Below, piece by piece: positions 43,058 to 52,478 of a stretch of DNA of 64,000 nt (positions are counted from its first letter, which is position 1; each line of letters starts with the position of its first letter). The DNA is from UBA6054 sp963975575 (GTDB taxonomy: Bacteria > Planctomycetota > Phycisphaerae > Phycisphaerales > UBA1924). Location of the stretch: contig CAXBHL010000005.1 of assembly GCA_963975575.1 (NCBI GenBank), forward strand, positions 124,001-188,000, written 5' to 3'. Both the position numbers and the translations under genes were made by a program. The notes beneath the pieces were generated by a model, which was not told the origin of the DNA, did no database searches, and was given only the letters and a program-made list of their open reading frames with translations.

Positions 43058-43876
43058 GTGAACCGATTTGGACCCTTCAGACTGATCCACCCGCTCGGGG
43101 CCCTGATGGGCTGGGAGCGATTCATCGCGTTGCACGAGCGGGCCGACACCGACCACCTCGTCTACCGCCACCCGGCGGTGCACGACGCGTCCGAACGCCG
43201 TCGCCTGCTGGCCTCCATCGAGCCGATGGCGGGGATCACCCACCCGCACCTGCTTGAGGTCTCCGCGTACAGCTTCGACGAGCAGGACCGGCTCTGCCTG
43301 GTCACGCCCTACACCGGCAATCAGGAGGGGCTTGTGACCCTGTCCGATCTGGTCGAGCGGCGGAGCGGACGCCTGGAAGCCCCCGAAGTGGCCCGCTGCG
43401 TCGAGCACCTGCTGGAAGCCGTATCCGCGGCCCGGGGTGCCGGCCTGACCGGCGGACCCATCGAACCCGAACGCGTCCAGGTGGACCGGCGGGGCTCGGT
43501 CCGGATCGAACTCTACGGGCTCCCCGGGGCCGACCGCATCAATCGCGGCTTCTGCACCGCGGCGGACGAGGTCCGGGCGATCGCGGCCATGGCCGCGTGG
43601 TTGCTCACCGGCCTGCGTCAGGACGTCGCCCCTTCGGGCATCGCCCGCATCGCCGGTCGCGGCGCCAAGGCGTGGGAGCCGTGGCTCGATGCGGCGCTGG
43701 ACCCGATGGAAGGCTTCGAGTCGCCGGAAGAAGCGTTGGCCGCGTTGCCCAACCGGGCCGCCCCGGATCGCGTCGGCGTCCCGCCCGTGGTGGTGGTACC
43801 GACGGCAACGGCCCGATTCACCGGGGTGCTGCGTCGGTTCCGCAGGGCGCACGGCGAGGCATCCCGCCAAGACTGA
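43058..43876 (+). CDS. Pseudokinase-like protein
   Basis: A 272-residue protein from a GTG start. It follows the serine/threonine kinase layout: glycine-loop region FGPFRLIHPLGALMGWERFI, beta-3 region DHLVYRHPAV, hinge-like LCLVTPYTG, catalytic-loop region GLTGGPIEPERVQVD, activation segment start IELYGLPG and the later DEVRAIAAMAAWLLTG (kinase DVYSLGVILYELLTG). The three key residues are missing: no VAIK Lys (about Y36/R37), no HRD (T131-G-G) and no DFG (Y153-G-L). It is therefore probably catalytically inactive. It faces the HEAT-repeat gene tail-to-tail. Confidence 0.65.
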   Translation: MNRFGPFRLIHPLGALMGWERFIALHERADTDHLVYRHPAVHDASERRRLLASIEPMAGITHPHLLEVSAYSFDEQDRLCLVTPYTGNQEGLVTLSDLVERRSGRLEAPEVARCVEHLLEAVSAARGAGLTGGPIEPERVQVDRRGSVRIELYGLPGADRINRGFCTAADEVRAIAAMAAWLLTGLRQDVAPSGIARIAGRGAKAWEPWLDAALDPMEGFESPEEALAALPNRAAPDRVGVPPVVVVPTATARFTGVLRRFRRAHGEASRQD

Positions 43877-43928
43877 CGGCGATCGGATTTGTCAGAGTTT
43901 CAACCGTGCCACCCGCAGCGGACCGGGC

Positions 43929-45920
43929 TTAGCCCGCGTCGGTGTCGTCGGGCTGCGTCGCGAGTTCCGATGATGAATCGTCCCCTGGCTCCGGTGCCGG
44001 CCGGGCCGGACCGAGCCCGAGTTCGGCACGCAGTTCCGGCGTCACGGCTCCCGCGAACTTCTTGGCGATCGCGTCGGCCACCGGGCGCCGCAGGTCGGAC
44101 GTCTCCGGGAGCCGGCGCCACGCGCCCACCCAGTCATCAAGCGTCAGATTCGCCAGCGACCCGGCACCCTCGACATCGCCCGCGGCGATGGTGGCGTTGA
44201 GCACCAGACGCGCGCGGGTCCGGGACTGGGATTCCCCGAGCACGGAGGGGTCGATGCTTCGCAGGAGCGTCAGGGCGTCGGCGGGGCGCCCGAGGCTCAG
44301 GCGTGTTTCGGCCAGGAGCAGCAGGCCGTCGAGCACGCCAGGGGTCCGATCGCGGTCCGGCTCGGCCAAACGGGCGAGCACCCGCTCGCGGAGTTGGTCG
44401 GGCAACCCCGCCTGGGTCGCGGCCTTCGCGAGGTCGTCGGCTCGCAAACGCGACGCCAGATCGACGATCGCGGCATCGCGGACCGCCGGATCGATGGCCG
44501 GCAGGCCGGCGAGTTGGCGGAGGCCGTCCGCGGTGGGCATGTGGCCGCTGATCGCCCGCGCGGCGGGTGTGAACAGGCGCGGCTCGCTTCCCGCGGCCTC
44601 GATCAATCGGGCCGCCCCGGCGGGCGACTCCGCCAGCGCCCCGGCGGCGGCGTTGCGCAGCGGGTCTTCTTCGGAATCGAGCAGGGCCGCGACCCGAGCG
44701 AGGTCGCTCGCGTCCCCGAGCCGCACGAGCAGTTTGAGGGCCGGCTCGCCGCCGCGGGCCGTGTCCCGCCCGCGGAGCGCCGCGAGCACACGGTCCCGCA
44801 AGGCCGGATCGCCGAGCAGGTCGGCCTGTGCCAGAGACCAGAGCGCGGTGGCCACCGCTCCGAATGGGGCGTCCTCGCGTTCGAGCCAGTCCGCGGTGGG
44901 CACGATCGCCGCCTCGTTGGGCCAACGGGCGATGCCGAGCAGCATGGGCTCCGCGGCAGCAGGGACGGTCTCGGTCTGCAGGGCCCGTGTCAGGTTGATC
45001 ATGGCGTCCGGAGGCACCAGCCGGGTCACGAGCGTGGCTGCGCGGGCCCGCGTCGCGGCGTCCGGGTGGCTCAGCCGGGCGGTGGCCGCCGCGGCGACTT
45101 CCGGCCCGAGCTGGGTCCTGGCGGACAGGTCCCGGCCGGCCAGTTCGAATCCCAGATCGCGCAGGGAGGCCCGATCGTCGCGGATCAGTTCGGCCAGCAG
45201 GGTGGTCCGTCCCGCGGCGTCGAGCTCGACGTGCAGCCGGCGGTACAGCGCCACGACCTCGTCCCCGAGGGCCCGCTGGCGGTCTGTCAGCGTGCGGGCT
45301 TTGGCGGCCAGCCGCGTCGTGATGGCGCTCGTCCATGCGCGGTCCGACCACGCGGCGGCCTGCGAGCCCCACGCTTTCCACTCCTCGTTGGTCCAGCCCT
45401 CGCCGAGGCCGGTCATGTCGCGCAGCGCCTGCCGGGCCGCCTGCGACAGGCCGGGGGTGTCGTCATCGAGCAGGGTGATCAGGCGGGTGGCCGCGTCGCG
45501 GCTGCCGAACCGAGGGAGCAGGCGAACGGCCAGCAGACGGGTGGAGACCGGGAACTCGGACGTGGTGGTCGTCGAAACCGGTCGCCAGATCAGGACCGGC
45601 AGACGCTCCAGGTCGGCCAGGCCGGTCAGAACCGCCTCGGCGGTGTCCGGGCTGCGGAGCAGGCGGATCAGCTCGGCTTCGCCGGCGGCGGGATCGGCCC
45701 GGAAGGCGCTCAACGCCCGCTCGGTCGCGGTCTGGGCGTTGTCGGTGTCGGTCGGACCGGAAACCGGGGGGGTCGGGTCGGCGGCGGCTGGCTGGGGAAT
45801 TCCGGAGGCGGGGGGGGTGGGCACGGCGGAGGCGATCGCCAGGGCCAGGATTGTCGGACCAAGCGGCCCGTTTGACCGAAAGACTTTCCGTCGGGATTGG
45901 GCTCGTCTCATTGCGTGCAT
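43929..45920 (-). CDS. Exported HEAT-repeat protein
   Basis: Up to 663 residues (ATG 45920; ATG 45911 is an alternative). An N-terminal hydrophobic stretch (PTILALAIASAVPTPPA) suggests secretion or membrane anchoring. The rest is alpha-helical, Ala/Leu/Arg-rich, with HEAT-type repeats (TRLLAVRLLPRFGSRDAATRL, ATARLSHPDAATRARAATL, LARVAALLDSEEDPLRNAAA). A likely large protein-interaction scaffold in the periplasm. Convergent with the pseudokinase gene and divergent from the TPR gene at 45990 with only 70 bp between. Confidence 0.75.
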   Translation of the reverse strand: MHAMRRAQSRRKVFRSNGPLGPTILALAIASAVPTPPASGIPQPAAADPTPPVSGPTDTDNAQTATERALSAFRADPAAGEAELIRLLRSPDTAEAVLTGLADLERLPVLIWRPVSTTTTSEFPVSTRLLAVRLLPRFGSRDAATRLITLLDDDTPGLSQAARQALRDMTGLGEGWTNEEWKAWGSQAAAWSDRAWTSAITTRLAAKARTLTDRQRALGDEVVALYRRLHVELDAAGRTTLLAELIRDDRASLRDLGFELAGRDLSARTQLGPEVAAAATARLSHPDAATRARAATLVTRLVPPDAMINLTRALQTETVPAAAEPMLLGIARWPNEAAIVPTADWLEREDAPFGAVATALWSLAQADLLGDPALRDRVLAALRGRDTARGGEPALKLLVRLGDASDLARVAALLDSEEDPLRNAAAGALAESPAGAARLIEAAGSEPRLFTPAARAISGHMPTADGLRQLAGLPAIDPAVRDAAIVDLASRLRADDLAKAATQAGLPDQLRERVLARLAEPDRDRTPGVLDGLLLLAETRLSLGRPADALTLLRSIDPSVLGESQSRTRARLVLNATIAAGDVEGAGSLANLTLDDWVGAWRRLPETSDLRRPVADAIAKKFAGAVTPELRAELGLGPARPAPEPGDDSSSELATQPDDTDAG

Positions 45921-45989
45921 GCTGCGGGCCGGTTAGGATCGGTCTGTGTGGCGGATGAACTGGGGGCGGAGTCCCCGTGGTGGTGCGGC

Positions 45990-47411
45990 ATGAATGACTG
46001 GATGGACGCAGAACATCATGTCGAGCGCGCCCACGAACTGTACGATGCCGGTCGCTGGGATGAGGCGGAAACCGAGCTCCGTCGCGCTCTTTTTCTGAAT
46101 CCCTACCAGGCCGAGTGGCATTTCAACCTCGGATTGACCCTCGAGGCCGCCGGACGCCACGCGGACGCGGCCTCGGCCTTCGAACGCTGCTTCGAGCTGC
46201 ATTCGGCCGATTCCGACCGCGACGCCAACAGCGCCCTGCTGGTCGGGGTCAACCTGCTGCGGGCCGGGCAGTACGAGGCCTCCCTCCGCTGGCTCGACCG
46301 GGCCGGCGAGATCGAGCCCATGAGCGTGGCCCCGTTCGTCCACCGGGTCGAGGCCCTGGCCGAACTCGGGCGGAACGACGAGGCGGAAGAGGCCTTCTAC
46401 CTCGGCCAGCAGATCGATCCCGAGCACGCCGAGCTCTACGCGTCCATGGCCACCGTGCTGTCCGCCCGGGGCGACCACGAGCGGTCGGTCTGGTGCCTGC
46501 GCGAGGCCGCCAGGCTCGACCCGGATCTGCCCCGCGTCCGTGCCAGGTTGGCCCGTGCGTACGCCGACTCCGGCCGATTGGAGCGGGCGCGGCAGTTGTA
46601 CGTGCGCGAGCTGCGGGACGACCCCGGCGACGTGGACACGCTGTTGGACCTGGGCGAGCTGCTCATGGACATGCACCGGCTGTCCGAGTCGGGCGAGAAG
46701 TTCCGGCGCGTGCTCGAAATCGAGCCGGACCACCCCGACGCCCACCACCTGCTGGGCGAGTTGGCCGAGCGCGAAGGCCGCACCGCGGACGCGCTGGTGC
46801 AGTACGACGTCGTGCTCCGGCTCGACCCTTCTTATCCCGGCGCTCGCAGGCGACTGGCCAAGGTGATGCTCGACCGCGGACGCGAGGAGGACCTGCCCCG
46901 CGTGCGGGACCTGCTGCGCCGTGAGTTCCGCGAGGCGTCCGCGGACGCGAAGGCGACCGCGTCGGAGTTCGAGGAGCTGGGCCGGCTGATGCTCGACAGC
47001 GGCGTGCCGGCCGATGCGATCAAGGCGTACCGGGAACTCCTGGTCCGTCAGCCGGGCAATCACCGCGGGCATCACGGGATGAGCGTGGCGCTGCTCGAGG
47101 TCGGCAGGACGACGGACGGCATCGACGAGGCCCGAAGAGCTTTAGCACTGCAGCCGCGGTTCGTGCCGGCGATGCACAACCTCGCGCTCGCCCACCTGCG
47201 TGAGCACCGCTGGGTGCGGGCCCGTTACTGGGTGCGCCAGGCCCTGCGGATCGAGCCGGACGACCCGGCGCTGCGCCGCTTGCGGCTCAAGCTGCGGCTG
47301 CATTCCGTGCTCGGGGTGAGCCTGGTGGGCACGACGTCCCTGCGTCGGATCACGCGCCGGATCGGCGCGATCGTCGGACGGCCCACTCGCCCCATGCGTT
47401 CTGCCCGCTGA
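45990..47411 (+). CDS. TPR-repeat protein
   Basis: A 473-residue soluble protein; ATG 45990 is preferred because MNDWMDAE leads directly into the first repeat (ERAHELYDAGRWDEAETEL), although GTG 45948 is in frame. About twelve tetratricopeptide repeats follow to residue 430 (for example AEWHFNLGLTLEAAGRHADA, VRARLARAYADSGRLERARQLY, AMHNLALAHLREHRWVRARYW). No signal peptide. A basic C-terminal tail (RRITRRIGAIVGRPTR) may contact RNA, DNA or membrane. Function unknown. Confidence 0.85.
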   Translation: MNDWMDAEHHVERAHELYDAGRWDEAETELRRALFLNPYQAEWHFNLGLTLEAAGRHADAASAFERCFELHSADSDRDANSALLVGVNLLRAGQYEASLRWLDRAGEIEPMSVAPFVHRVEALAELGRNDEAEEAFYLGQQIDPEHAELYASMATVLSARGDHERSVWCLREAARLDPDLPRVRARLARAYADSGRLERARQLYVRELRDDPGDVDTLLDLGELLMDMHRLSESGEKFRRVLEIEPDHPDAHHLLGELAEREGRTADALVQYDVVLRLDPSYPGARRRLAKVMLDRGREEDLPRVRDLLRREFREASADAKATASEFEELGRLMLDSGVPADAIKAYRELLVRQPGNHRGHHGMSVALLEVGRTTDGIDEARRALALQPRFVPAMHNLALAHLREHRWVRARYWVRQALRIEPDDPALRRLRLKLRLHSVLGVSLVGTTSLRRITRRIGAIVGRPTRPMRSAR

Positions 47412-47500
47412 GCCTGCTGGCGCGTTCTGTTCCATGAGGGAAGCAACACAAGCCGATCCGGCCGGGTCGGTGCGTCGCCTCCGCGCGATCGCCGATCGGA

Positions 47501-48772
47501 TCAGGACGCCGGGTCGACGCGGTCGCCCAAAAGGCGGGCCGCCTCGGACACGTCCTTGTCGCCGCGCCCGGAGAGGTTGATGACCAGGTTGGTGTCCTTG
47601 GGCATCTGCGCCGCGATGTCCAGCCCGCCCGCCACCGCGTGCGCCGTCTCGAGCGCGGGGATGATGCCCTCGTCCCTGGCGCACCACAGGAACGCGTCGA
47701 GCGCGACCTCGTCGGAGACGGCGGTGTACGTCACCCGGCCAGAGTCCTTCCAGTAGCTGTGCTCGGGCCCGACACCCGGGTAGTCCAGGCCGGCCGAGCA
47801 GGAGTGGACGTCGGCGGTCTGGCCGTGCTCGTTCTGGAGGACGTAGGACAGCGATCCGTGCAGCACGCCCGGTTTGCCGTGCGAGAGGGGGGCGGCGTGC
47901 TGGCCGGGTTCGCGGGAACGCCCGCCGGCTTCGACGCCGATCAGGCGGACGTCCGCCTCGTCGACGAACGGATAGAAAATGCCCGCCGCGTTCGAGCCGC
48001 CGCCGACGCAGGCCACGATGGCCTCCGGCATGCGACCGAAGTGGCGCAGCGCCTGCGCCTTGGTCTCGCGTCCGATGATGGACTGAAAATCCCGCACGAT
48101 CATCGGGAAGGGGTGGGGGCCGACCACGGAGCCGATGATGTAATGGGTGGTGTCCACCGAACCCATCCAGTCGCGCATGGCCTCGTTGGTCGCGTCCTTG
48201 AGCGTGCGCGAACCCGAATCGACCGGGATCACCCGGGCGCCGAGCATCCGCATGCGGACGACGTTGAGGTTCTGTCGCCGGATGTCCTCCGAGCCCATGT
48301 ACACGTCGCACTTGAGCCCGAGCTGGGCGGCGGCGGTCGCCGACGCCACGCCGTGCTGGCCGGCCCCGGTCTCGGCGATGATCCGCTTCTTGCCCATCTT
48401 CTTGGCCAGCAGGGCCTGGCCCAGGGTGTTGTTGATCTTGTGCGCCCCGGTGTGGGCCAGGTCCTCGCGCTTGAGCCAGATGTTGGCGCCGAGATCCTTG
48501 TTGTTCGTGCGTGCTCGCGCCCGCCGGGAGAGACCCTTGGCCTGGTAGAGCGGGGTGGGGCGGCCGACGAAGGAGCGGTTCAGGTCCGCGAGCCGGTCCC
48601 AGAACTGGGCATCCTGCTGGACCTGGACGTAGAGCTGCTCGAGCTGCTGGAGGGCCGCGACGAGCGTCTCGGGCACGTAGGTGCCGCCGAAGGCCCCGAA
48701 GCGTCCCTTCAGGTCGGGAACCGCGGAGAGCCTGGCGGGCGGCGTGGGCGTCGAGGAGGCGGGCTGGATCAT
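47501..48772 (-). CDS. trpB: Tryptophan synthase beta chain
   Basis: A 423-residue PLP enzyme. It has GRFGAFGGTYVPETL, the PLP lysine block LAHTGAHKINN, ETGAGQHGV, the phosphate-binding CVGGGSNAAGIF and the SAGLDYPGVGPEHS loop. It joins indole with serine to make tryptophan. The gene stands apart from trpA and other trp genes and follows the transporter gene by 8 bp on the same strand; TTG at 48778 is a possible alternative start. Confidence 0.95.
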   Translation of the reverse strand: MIQPASSTPTPPARLSAVPDLKGRFGAFGGTYVPETLVAALQQLEQLYVQVQQDAQFWDRLADLNRSFVGRPTPLYQAKGLSRRARARTNNKDLGANIWLKREDLAHTGAHKINNTLGQALLAKKMGKKRIIAETGAGQHGVASATAAAQLGLKCDVYMGSEDIRRQNLNVVRMRMLGARVIPVDSGSRTLKDATNEAMRDWMGSVDTTHYIIGSVVGPHPFPMIVRDFQSIIGRETKAQALRHFGRMPEAIVACVGGGSNAAGIFYPFVDEADVRLIGVEAGGRSREPGQHAAPLSHGKPGVLHGSLSYVLQNEHGQTADVHSCSAGLDYPGVGPEHSYWKDSGRVTYTAVSDEVALDAFLWCARDEGIIPALETAHAVAGGLDIAAQMPKDTNLVINLSGRGDKDVSEAARLLGDRVDPAS

Positions 48773-48780
48773 GGTCAAGC

Positions 48781-50130
48781 CTATTCGCGATGGGGATCGG
48801 CCGGAGGGCCGGCGGGGGCTGCCGGAACGGATGGCAACGTGGCGGGTTCGGCGACTTCGGCCGCGTGGATCCCTTCTTTCTCATCCACCCGGAGCAGGAG
48901 CAGCCAGCCCAGGCCGAACATCCCCGCGACAACGAGCAGCGCGCCCGGCTGGCCCGCGACCTTGCCGATCAGCCCGAAGAGCCCGACGCCGATCATGCCC
49001 GCGCCCTTGTAGATCATCCCCCAGAGCCCGAAGAACTCGCCCGCCCGGTGGGTCGGGGTGAAGGCCCCGACGATGGCGCGGGATGCGGTCCCGATCCCGC
49101 CCAGCGCGACGCCGATCATGCAGGACACCAGCCAGTAGGCCGCGGGCGGGGGGTTGACGAACTCGGCCGCGGCCATCGCCAGGCTGGCGATCACCCACAG
49201 CGCCAGGAACACCGAGATGGTGCGCACGTGCCCGAACGAGTCCTGCACGCGCCCCGCCGCGGCGGCCGACGCGCCGGCGGTCACCGCGATGATCGCCGCC
49301 ATCAGGATCAGCTCGCTCAGCCGGAAGCCGAGCCGGTCTCCGATGAGCCCGAGACCGTAGATCATGGTCATCGTGCCGGCGCTGTACACGGCGAACGCGA
49401 GGAAGAACCGCGCGAGCTGGCGGTATCGGGCGGTCTCTCTGGCGCTGGCCGCCAGTCGGGCGAACGCACCGGTGACGATGGTTGCCGCGCCCACCGGTGC
49501 GGGGACGGCCTTCTCGCGCAGCCAGATCACGGCCGGAAGCATGCCAACGGCGAACCACACGCCCGCGAAGCAGAGCAGCGGGCGCATCTGCCCCGGCTCG
49601 GTCCGGTCGGAGACAATGGTAAAGACCGCGGTGATGCCCAGGAGGGCCAGCGCCCCGACGTAGCTCATCGTCCAGCCGATCGCCGAGACCCTCCCGACGG
49701 TGCGGGGCGTCGAGATCTCGGGCAGGAACGAGCCGAGGAAGTTCTCTCCCAGGCCGCACGCCACCGCGGCGGTCAGGTACAGCCCGAACGCGAGGGCCAC
49801 CTGCCCCGGCTGGATGAACCCCAGCGCGAACGTCAGCACGGAGCAGATCAGCCCCGTGGCGAGCAGCAACTCCCGCTTCCAGGCGCGCTGGTCGGCCATC
49901 GCGCCCAGGACGGGCGAGAGCAGGACGATCAGCCCGAGGCTCGCGGCGCTCATCATGAACCAGGCCGCGTCGCCGCGTTCCTTGCCGGACACGACGACGC
50001 CGGTCACGAACAGCGGGAAGAGCAGCGTGTTGATCAGCAGCTGGAACGACTGGTTGGCCAGGTCGTACACACCCCACGAGAAGACCGCGCGGGGGTTGTC
50101 GAGCGACCGGAAGGGCGGGGGCCAGGCCAT
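48781..50130 (-). CDS. UMF1-family MFS transporter
   Basis: A 449-residue membrane protein with about 12 hydrophobic helices. The start FSWGVYDLANQSFQLLINTLLFPLF and later GLGENFLGSFLPE, ISVFLALWVIASL and VALGGIGTASRAIVGAFTPTHRAGEFFGLWG match the UMF1/Atg22-like major facilitator family. The gene ends 8 bp before trpB, so the two are likely cotranscribed; a role in exporting amino acids is possible by analogy with vacuolar Atg22 but is inference. Confidence 0.88.
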   Translation of the reverse strand: MAWPPPFRSLDNPRAVFSWGVYDLANQSFQLLINTLLFPLFVTGVVVSGKERGDAAWFMMSAASLGLIVLLSPVLGAMADQRAWKRELLLATGLICSVLTFALGFIQPGQVALAFGLYLTAAVACGLGENFLGSFLPEISTPRTVGRVSAIGWTMSYVGALALLGITAVFTIVSDRTEPGQMRPLLCFAGVWFAVGMLPAVIWLREKAVPAPVGAATIVTGAFARLAASARETARYRQLARFFLAFAVYSAGTMTMIYGLGLIGDRLGFRLSELILMAAIIAVTAGASAAAAGRVQDSFGHVRTISVFLALWVIASLAMAAAEFVNPPPAAYWLVSCMIGVALGGIGTASRAIVGAFTPTHRAGEFFGLWGMIYKGAGMIGVGLFGLIGKVAGQPGALLVVAGMFGLGWLLLLRVDEKEGIHAAEVAEPATLPSVPAAPAGPPADPHRE

Positions 50131-50154
50131 GGCGTGCAGCCTATCCGGGCGTGG

Positions 50155-50976
50155 TCAGCCCTGCGCATCGAGAAGGACCCGCCCGAGAAAGGCGAGCTGG
50201 AGGTTCTTGGCGTCGTTGGCGTGGCGTCCGAAGCCGGCGTGCTCCATCGGGGCGCCGGTGTCGGAGAAGGTGTGCAACTCGATCAGGCCCGGATCGGCCC
50301 CCCCCGCGCTGTAGTGATCGCCGAGCCGGGCCAGGAAAGCCCGCTGGATCGAAACGGGCACCATCGCGTCGCCCTCGTTGTGCAGAGCCAGAAGGGGGAT
50401 GGGCCGGAAACCGTCGAGTTGCTTGCTCGGGTCGATGGGATCGATCAGGGCGGGGTCGTGGCGGACGGGCCAGTGCCCGTCGCGCGCGGCGGTGTCCGAA
50501 AAATACAGGGCGTGCAGGTCGCCGCTGGTGCCCTCGACCGTGGCCGCGACGAAGGGGTGCGGGTTGCACAGCCGGCGCAGGGTCGCCATCCCGCCCGCGG
50601 ACATCCCGCCGATCGCCGCCCGGCCGGCGTCCAGGCGCGGGTGATGGGCGCGGATCGAATCCATCACCGCGTCGATCTCCGCGACCATGCGGGCCACGAC
50701 CGCGGGTGTCTGCTCGGGGCGGTGCGAGTCTTCCGCGAACCGGGCCCCGTGCCCGGGCAGGTCGAGCGCGACCGCGCCGATGCCGGCCCGGATCCAGCGG
50801 AGGTACCGGCCAGGGTCGAGCTCCTTCGACACGGTTCGACCGTGCATCCACAGCACGAACGGCACGGGCCCGTCGCCCTCCGGCAGCGCGATCAGGGCAG
50901 GGACGCCCTCTCCGAGGGTCGTGGTTTCGGCGCGCTCGGCGAGCGAGCGCGGCAGCTGCGCGAAACGCGGTTCCAT
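50155..50976 (-). CDS. Alpha/beta hydrolase (prolyl oligopeptidase/dienelactone hydrolase-like)
   Basis: A 273-residue hydrolase. Oxyanion-side motif LWMHGRTVSKE, nucleophile elbow GGMSAGGMAT (Ser of GMSAGG), Asp in HNEGDAMVP and a late His (MEHAGF). The stop of the pyrophosphorylase gene overlaps its start (TGATG), so it is the downstream gene of a two-gene operon. Substrate unknown. Confidence 0.85.
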   Translation of the reverse strand: MEPRFAQLPRSLAERAETTTLGEGVPALIALPEGDGPVPFVLWMHGRTVSKELDPGRYLRWIRAGIGAVALDLPGHGARFAEDSHRPEQTPAVVARMVAEIDAVMDSIRAHHPRLDAGRAAIGGMSAGGMATLRRLCNPHPFVAATVEGTSGDLHALYFSDTAARDGHWPVRHDPALIDPIDPSKQLDGFRPIPLLALHNEGDAMVPVSIQRAFLARLGDHYSAGGADPGLIELHTFSDTGAPMEHAGFGRHANDAKNLQLAFLGRVLLDAQG

Positions 50977-52394
50977 CAGAGCACGACCTCGGCGCCCGGC
51001 TCGATGCGATCGGGCAGATCGGTCTCGGCGAGCTGCTCGGCGCTCTGGGCGGTCAGCGGCGAGATCTCGATCGCGGCGTCCACGGTTCCGTCCGCGCGAC
51101 GCGGAACGGCGACGCCGCAGGCCTCCAGCCAGAGGGCCGCACGCTCGGTCTGCAGCAGCTTGCTCGACTCGATGCTGTCGGCCCCGGTGGCGTTCTTGAC
51201 CGGCGCGAACTCCTCGACGCGGTCGGCCTCGACCACGATCGACTTCTCGGCCATCGGGATCGCGTCGAACACGAACCGCTCAAGCTTGACCGCGTTCGGC
51301 TCCGACGGGTCGACCGGAGCGTGGGTTTGCGGATCCACGTGAGCGACCTTCTTGACCGCCCGGTGGAAGGGCAGCGAGAACTCGGCCTCGCCCGACACCT
51401 GCTCGATGAACGGCACACCGATCGCATGGATGGCGATCGAGCCCGCGTTGAACCGGAGCCTTCCGGCGGCGTCGGTTTCCTTGGCCTCCCCGACCGGCAG
51501 GTCGGAGTACTCGATCACGCGTGTCCGCCCGTCCGCCCGGCAGAACACCCCGACTTTTTCGTCCCACGAGGCCTTGGCGACCATCTTCGAGCTGAACTGG
51601 CCGGAGGAATCCGGAGAAGAAGCGTGCAGGCCGAGGAAGACGGGGTCGACCGGGCGAGCGTGCGGGTTGTCCACCTGGAAGTAGGAGAGGTGCTCCACCC
51701 CCCGGGACTGCATGTCCTCCAACGCGCCGGAGACGCGCAGGGCGCGGAACGCGCCGCCGTGCCCGTCGGGGTTCGTCGCCAGCACACCGGGCTCGGCCAG
51801 GAGCATGCGCGCGGACGCCTTGTCGAAACTGGGCATCACCCCCTGCGGGAACATGCGGACCGCGGCCGGGTCGAGGCCGAAGTGCTTGTGCTCGGCGAAG
51901 TATGCGACGGTTGCCGCGTGGTTGAGCGGGCTGGTCATGATGTACCACGGGATCGTGACCTCGTGGCGGTTCTGGGCCCCGAGGATCCCCTCGGCGAAGA
52001 TCTGGAACAACGGCTTGCCGGTCACGCACGACGTGGGATAGCAGCCCTTGGGGCCGTCGTAGCCCAGGCGGGACCCTTGGCCGCCGGCGACGGTGAAGCA
52101 GCCGACCTTGCCCGCGCGGATCAACGCCTCCCCGGTGTGGCGGGCGGGTTCGCGGGAGGGATCATCCAGGGCGACGAACGGGGCCGGCTGCAGATCCGAA
52201 GGGACCAGCGCGATCTCCCCACCACGGACGTACCGCTCAATCAAGGGGGCAATTTCCCTCGGGTCGAGCCCCGCGAGCTGTTCAAGGAACGCGGCCTTGC
52301 GGGCCGCATCGAGGGTGTCGGCGTGGCGGAGCAGGTGCTCCTGTCCGATCGAAGCGAGCGCGGCGGCATCGGGCGTGGCGTCGGGTGAGGTCAT
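50976..52394 (-). CDS. UTP-sugar-1-phosphate uridylyltransferase (UAP family)
   Basis: A 472-residue nucleotidyltransferase of the eukaryotic-type UDP-GlcNAc pyrophosphorylase family. The nucleotide loop is VAGGQGSRLGYDGPKG (about 105-120), followed by TSPLNHAATVAYF, FPQGVMPSFD, GVEHLSYFQVDNPHA (the substrate-binding NPHA-type block), EYSDLP and NAGSIAIH. The start at 52394 follows GGAGAC; an ATG at 52421 is an alternative. It makes UDP-GlcNAc or UDP-glucose; which sugar is not known. Bacteria usually use the unrelated GlmU, so this family is of interest. Confidence 0.9.
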   Translation of the reverse strand: MTSPDATPDAAALASIGQEHLLRHADTLDAARKAAFLEQLAGLDPREIAPLIERYVRGGEIALVPSDLQPAPFVALDDPSREPARHTGEALIRAGKVGCFTVAGGQGSRLGYDGPKGCYPTSCVTGKPLFQIFAEGILGAQNRHEVTIPWYIMTSPLNHAATVAYFAEHKHFGLDPAAVRMFPQGVMPSFDKASARMLLAEPGVLATNPDGHGGAFRALRVSGALEDMQSRGVEHLSYFQVDNPHARPVDPVFLGLHASSPDSSGQFSSKMVAKASWDEKVGVFCRADGRTRVIEYSDLPVGEAKETDAAGRLRFNAGSIAIHAIGVPFIEQVSGEAEFSLPFHRAVKKVAHVDPQTHAPVDPSEPNAVKLERFVFDAIPMAEKSIVVEADRVEEFAPVKNATGADSIESSKLLQTERAALWLEACGVAVPRRADGTVDAAIEISPLTAQSAEQLAETDLPDRIEPGAEVVL

Positions 52395-52478
52395 GCGGTC
52401 GGTCTCCGTCTTGGCCAGCATGGTACGGGGTGTCGGGGCGGGGGCGTTCGGGCCCCCCCGGCCCTCTAGAGTTGGGCC

